DNA of 64,000 nt from positions 1,302,001-1,366,000 of the forward strand of contig NZ_JAJEJV010000004.1 in the NCBI RefSeq assembly GCF_021390675.1, in the 5' to 3' direction. The notes beneath the pieces are model-generated. The model saw nothing but the letters and a program-made list of their open reading frames with translations. It ran no database searches and was not told the DNA's origin. Positions 61,100-64,000 of this stretch are shown here, one piece after another. How positions within the stretch are numbered: position 1 is the first letter of the stretch; every line of letters begins with the position of its first letter. Both the position numbers and the translations under genes were made by a program. The stretch is from Dyella sp. 2HG41-7. GTDB taxonomy: Bacteria; Pseudomonadota; Gammaproteobacteria; Xanthomonadales; Rhodanobacteraceae.

Positions 61100-63259
61100 A
61101 TGCTCGATCTTCGCACCGAACGCACAGAAACCATGGTTCACGCCACTACCACCGTAGGACATCTGGCGGCGTGGCAGTCACGGGCTGGCAGCTTGCCCCC
61201 GGTACTGGCCGACGCGCTGTCGGTGTGCGCGCAAAACGGCGTCAACGAGCGCGAGTGCGGCGACGTGCTGGATCTGCTGGCCATGCTTGGGTGCGATGCG
61301 CAAACCCAGGCAGCCGGATTGTGGTTCGAAATCGCGCGCATACATCCGCTGGTTTGGGAACAGCGCGCGTCGTCCTTGCCCGAAGAGTTGCAGCGCCTGG
61401 TCGCCGGCCAGACGGCGGCGGAACGCGTATGGGCGTTGCATGCGCAGCGGCCGCCGGAAGGCGGGTCCGAAGGATTGCGCCGTTTGCTGCTGGCGATCAT
61501 TCGCGATGTGCGCGTGGTGTTCGTGCTGCTGGCGCGTCAGTTGGCGCGCATGCGCGCCGCGAGCAGCTTGCCCGAAGCGGAGCGTCAGGAACTGGCGCGG
61601 CTCACGCGCGATATCCACGCGCCGCTCGCCAACCGACTCGGCATCTGGCAGTTGAAATGGGAGCTGGAAGATCTCGCCTTCCGTTATCTGCAGCCCGATA
61701 CCTATCGACGCATCGCCGCCTTGCTCGACGAGCGTCGCGGCGATCGCGAGGAATTTATTCGCGAGGCGCTCGCCGAACTGGGCGAGGCCGTGCGCATGGC
61801 CGACATCAACGCGGATCTGGCGGGGCGTCCCAAACACATTTATTCGATCTGGAAAAAAATGCAGCGCAAAGCGCTGGAATTTTCCGATCTCTACGACATT
61901 CGCGCTGTGCGCGTGCTGGTCGATAGCGTCGGCGATTGTTACGCCGCGCTCGGTATCGTGCATGCGCTGTGGCCGCATTTGCCCGGCGAGTTCGACGATT
62001 ACGTCGCGCGTCCCAAGAGCAACGGCTACCGTTCGCTGCATACCGCGGTCATCGGCCCGCACGGCAAAACGCTGGAAGTGCAGATACGCACGCACGAGAT
62101 GCATCGCGCCAACGAGCTGGGCGTCGCCGCGCATTGGCGTTACAAGGAAGGCGGCAGCGGCGATGCGGACTTCGAAGCGAAAATCGCCTGGATGCGCAAG
62201 CTGCTCGAACCGCGCAACGACGACGGCGAGCTTGCCGCCGAATTGCAAACCGAGCTGCTCGAAGATCGCGTCTACGTGCTGACGCCGCGCGGCGAAGTGG
62301 TCGACATGCCGCACGGCGCCACCGTGCTCGATTTCGCGTATCACGTGCACACGGAAGTCGGTCATCGTTGCCGCGGCGCCAAGGTCAACGGACGCATCGT
62401 GCCGATGACGTTTCAACCGCACAGTGGTGATCGCGTGGAGATTCTCACCACCAAAATCGCCGAGCCGCGACGCGACTGGTTGTCGCCGCATCACGGCTAT
62501 CTGCACACCAGCCGCGCGCGCGACAAAGTGCGGGCATGGTTTCGTCGCAGCGCGCACGAGGCCAATCTCGCGGCCGGTCGCACCATGCTGGAGCGCGAGT
62601 TGAAACGGCTGGCGCTACCGGATGTCGATATCGCCAAATTGCCGCCGTTGTTCCATCTGCAAACGCAGGACGAATTGCTGATCGGACTCGCCCTCGGCGA
62701 AATCAGCGGCGGGCAGGTGGCGCGCGTGTTGCAGGAGTCGCAGCAACCGGCCGAAACATTGCCCAGCGTGCCCGTGGCGCCGGTGCGACCGACCGTGTTC
62801 GATCACAGCGCCATCACAATCGAAGGCGTCGGCAATTTACTTACCGTGCTGGCGCATTGTTGCCAGCCGTTGCCGGGCGATCCGGTGCGGGGGTTCATCA
62901 CCCGTACGCGCGGCATTTCGGTTCATCGCGCCAACTGCGCCAGCTTGGCGCGACTGGCGCGGCGCGATCCGGATCGAGTGATCGACGTCAGCTGGGGGCG
63001 CGCCTCTGCGCAGGCTTACGAGGTGACCATTCAGCTCAACGGCTACGACCGTAAAGGGCTGCAAAAGGATGTGGTGGGCGTGATCAGCAACGCCAACGTC
63101 GGCATCATTGCGTCCTCCAGCCGGCTGTTTGCGCGCACTGCCGAGGTGGAAATGCATTACACCCTGCGCGTGCGGGACTTCGAGCAACTTTCCACCTTGC
63201 TGGACCGCCTGTCGGCGCTGCCCAATGTGGTGGAGGCGCGAAGGGTGGGGGCGGGCTGA
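61100..63259 (+). CDS. relA: (p)ppGpp synthetase RelA
   Basis: A 719-residue stringent-response enzyme that makes (p)ppGpp from ATP and GTP/GDP on stalled ribosomes. The N-terminal hydrolase region lacks the HD...ED residues (degenerate, as in RelA rather than SpoT). The synthetase has RPKSNGYRSLHTAVIGP and EVQIRTHEMHRANELGVAAH. A TGS domain (RVYVLTPRGEVVDMPHGATV), a helical/zinc-finger part (HCCQPLPGDPVRGFITRTRG) and a C-terminal ACT domain (~640-719) follow. The start could be the ATG at 61100 or at 61133; neither has a strong ribosome binding site. It lies just after hrpA. Confidence 0.94.
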   Translation: MLDLRTERTETMVHATTTVGHLAAWQSRAGSLPPVLADALSVCAQNGVNERECGDVLDLLAMLGCDAQTQAAGLWFEIARIHPLVWEQRASSLPEELQRLVAGQTAAERVWALHAQRPPEGGSEGLRRLLLAIIRDVRVVFVLLARQLARMRAASSLPEAERQELARLTRDIHAPLANRLGIWQLKWELEDLAFRYLQPDTYRRIAALLDERRGDREEFIREALAELGEAVRMADINADLAGRPKHIYSIWKKMQRKALEFSDLYDIRAVRVLVDSVGDCYAALGIVHALWPHLPGEFDDYVARPKSNGYRSLHTAVIGPHGKTLEVQIRTHEMHRANELGVAAHWRYKEGGSGDADFEAKIAWMRKLLEPRNDDGELAAELQTELLEDRVYVLTPRGEVVDMPHGATVLDFAYHVHTEVGHRCRGAKVNGRIVPMTFQPHSGDRVEILTTKIAEPRRDWLSPHHGYLHTSRARDKVRAWFRRSAHEANLAAGRTMLERELKRLALPDVDIAKLPPLFHLQTQDELLIGLALGEISGGQVARVLQESQQPAETLPSVPVAPVRPTVFDHSAITIEGVGNLLTVLAHCCQPLPGDPVRGFITRTRGISVHRANCASLARLARRDPDRVIDVSWGRASAQAYEVTIQLNGYDRKGLQKDVVGVISNANVGIIASSSRLFARTAEVEMHYTLRVRDFEQLSTLLDRLSALPNVVEARRVGAG

Positions 63260-63281
63260 CGCAGCATTTTTCGTGCCTTTA

Positions 63282-63302
63282 CCGCGCGTGTGCGCGGAAA
63301 AA
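63282..63302. terminator. Small hairpin after relA
   Basis: CCGCGC (63282-63287), loop GTGT, GCGCGG (63292-63297), then AAAAA. It is the right shape for a minus-strand terminator; on the plus strand there is no T-tract, so its use for relA is doubtful. Confidence 0.35.
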
Positions 63303-63389
63303 TGACGTTCCTGAACGCAACTTTTCGCTGTCAATCCGTGTCCACACCGCAATGCTAAGCTGAACATATCGACTTGAGCTCGCGAGCAT

Positions 63390-64000
63390 ATGAGCGGAAA
63401 CCGCACTCCTAACGACCCGCGCAATCCCGGGCGTACCGAACCGACGCTGGGCAATCTGGATCAACTGGATCGCCCGCTCCCGCGTGTCGATCTCGACGAT
63501 GGACTGCCACAGATCAGAGTGGAGCCCATTTATCAGCGCAATCATCACAACCAGCCGCCGGAAGACGACTACGATCCGCGGCCGCCGCGCCGCTGGAAAA
63601 TACCGCTGCTGATTGGCGTGGCGGTGGTGCTGGCGGTCGTCGCGGGTATGTGGATCAACGAAAGCCGTTTGCGCGGCATGGTGCCGCGCACCGATTTCGA
63701 CAATGTGCTTCATCGTGCGCAAGTCGCCTTGCAGCAAGGACATCTGGACGGCACCGACGGCAGCAGCGCGCGCGAGTTGTTCGAAGCTGCGCGCGCGCTG
63801 GAGCCGGACAACGATTCGGCGCGCCAGGGTCTCAACGACGTAGGCCGTGCGGAAATCGCGCGCGCCGATGCCGCGTTGCAGGCAGGCAAAATCGGTGAAG
63901 CCAGCGACGCGTTGACCAATGCGCGCGAATTGCTTGGTGGCGGCAGCGATGTGGATCGTCTCTCCGAAGCTATCGCCAAAGCACAAGTGTCGACGGGTCA
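63390..64000 (+). CDS. Membrane-anchored protein with TPR-like periplasmic part (cut by the window edge)
   Basis: An open frame from the ATG at 63390 runs 203 codons to the right edge with no stop. A proline/aspartate-rich cytoplasmic tail of about 70 residues (MSGNRTPNDPRNPGRTEPTL) precedes one TM helix (residues ~71-90, KIPLLIGVAVVLAVVAGMW). The visible periplasmic part is helical and alanine-rich with a TPR-like rhythm (FDNVLHRAQVALQQGHLDGT, then SARELFEAARALEPDNDSAR). I do not recognise the family; similar TPR-type proteins follow relA in relatives, as I recall. The Shine-Dalgarno sequence is weak. Confidence 0.6.
   Translation, partial: MSGNRTPNDPRNPGRTEPTLGNLDQLDRPLPRVDLDDGLPQIRVEPIYQRNHHNQPPEDDYDPRPPRRWKIPLLIGVAVVLAVVAGMWINESRLRGMVPRTDFDNVLHRAQVALQQGHLDGTDGSSARELFEAARALEPDNDSARQGLNDVGRAEIARADAALQAGKIGEASDALTNARELLGGGSDVDRLSEAIAKAQVSTG

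Overview
The window looks like chromosomal DNA of a GC-rich gammaproteobacterium of the Xanthomonadales, most likely family Rhodanobacteraceae (Dyella/Luteibacter/Frateuria-like). The taxonomic call is an inference. It rests on the fused aspartate kinase/diaminopimelate decarboxylase, the MurL/MurD2 peptidoglycan pair first described in Xanthomonas, an EF-G-like second elongation factor, a class I fumarase, and dispersed palindromic repeats. No tRNA, rRNA, CRISPR array or complete insertion sequence was seen.

Layout. (1) 1-6.8 kb, minus strand: the proximal part of an extracellular contractile injection system (eCIS, phage-tail-like). In transcription order it holds a small winged-helix-like protein, tail sheath, tail tube, a gp26-like baseplate protein with two CxxC pairs, a proline-rich unknown, a DUF4255/IPT protein and the start of an AAA+ ATPase that leaves the window. 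A 265-bp MITE-like element sits between tube and baseplate genes. The upstream region carries two GGACA-N4-TGTCC palindromes. (2) 6.8-14 kb, minus strand: a Tat-exported flavin amine oxidase with its cytochrome c, a GNAT acetyltransferase, a CocE-type hydrolase, and a lipoprotein/acyl-CoA dehydrogenase operon with a PsrA-like operator. (3) 14.3-21.4 kb: SET-domain methyltransferase, Gre-like factor, EF-G-like GTPase, two tandem paralogous TonB-like proline-rich proteins of unknown function, and a GFA-family protein. (4) 21.6-26.7 kb, minus strand: a molybdenum hydroxylase whose small subunit has lost all four cysteines of one [2Fe-2S] cluster, an amino acid permease and a PhzF protein. (5) 27-32 kb: an autotransporter convergent with an S53 (sedolisin) peptidase. 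(6) 32-39.5 kb, plus strand: fumarase, LysAC, MurL and MurD2. (7) 39.5-53.4 kb: M13 peptidase, GH92 mannosidase, an MFS exporter with a DUF899 protein, and TamA/TamB. (8) 53.6-64 kb: a GH17/GT2 glucan synthase, Dps, HrpA, RelA and the start of a membrane-anchored protein cut by the right edge.

The genes fall into several units. The eCIS genes overlap by ATGA start/stop pairs and must be co-translated as one assembly line. MurD2 adds L-Glu and MurL epimerises it to D-Glu. TamA and TamB act together in outer-membrane protein assembly. A family of palindromic repeats lies a few bases after many stop codons, often in inverted pairs. One such pair has entered hrpA in frame and adds about 52 residues.
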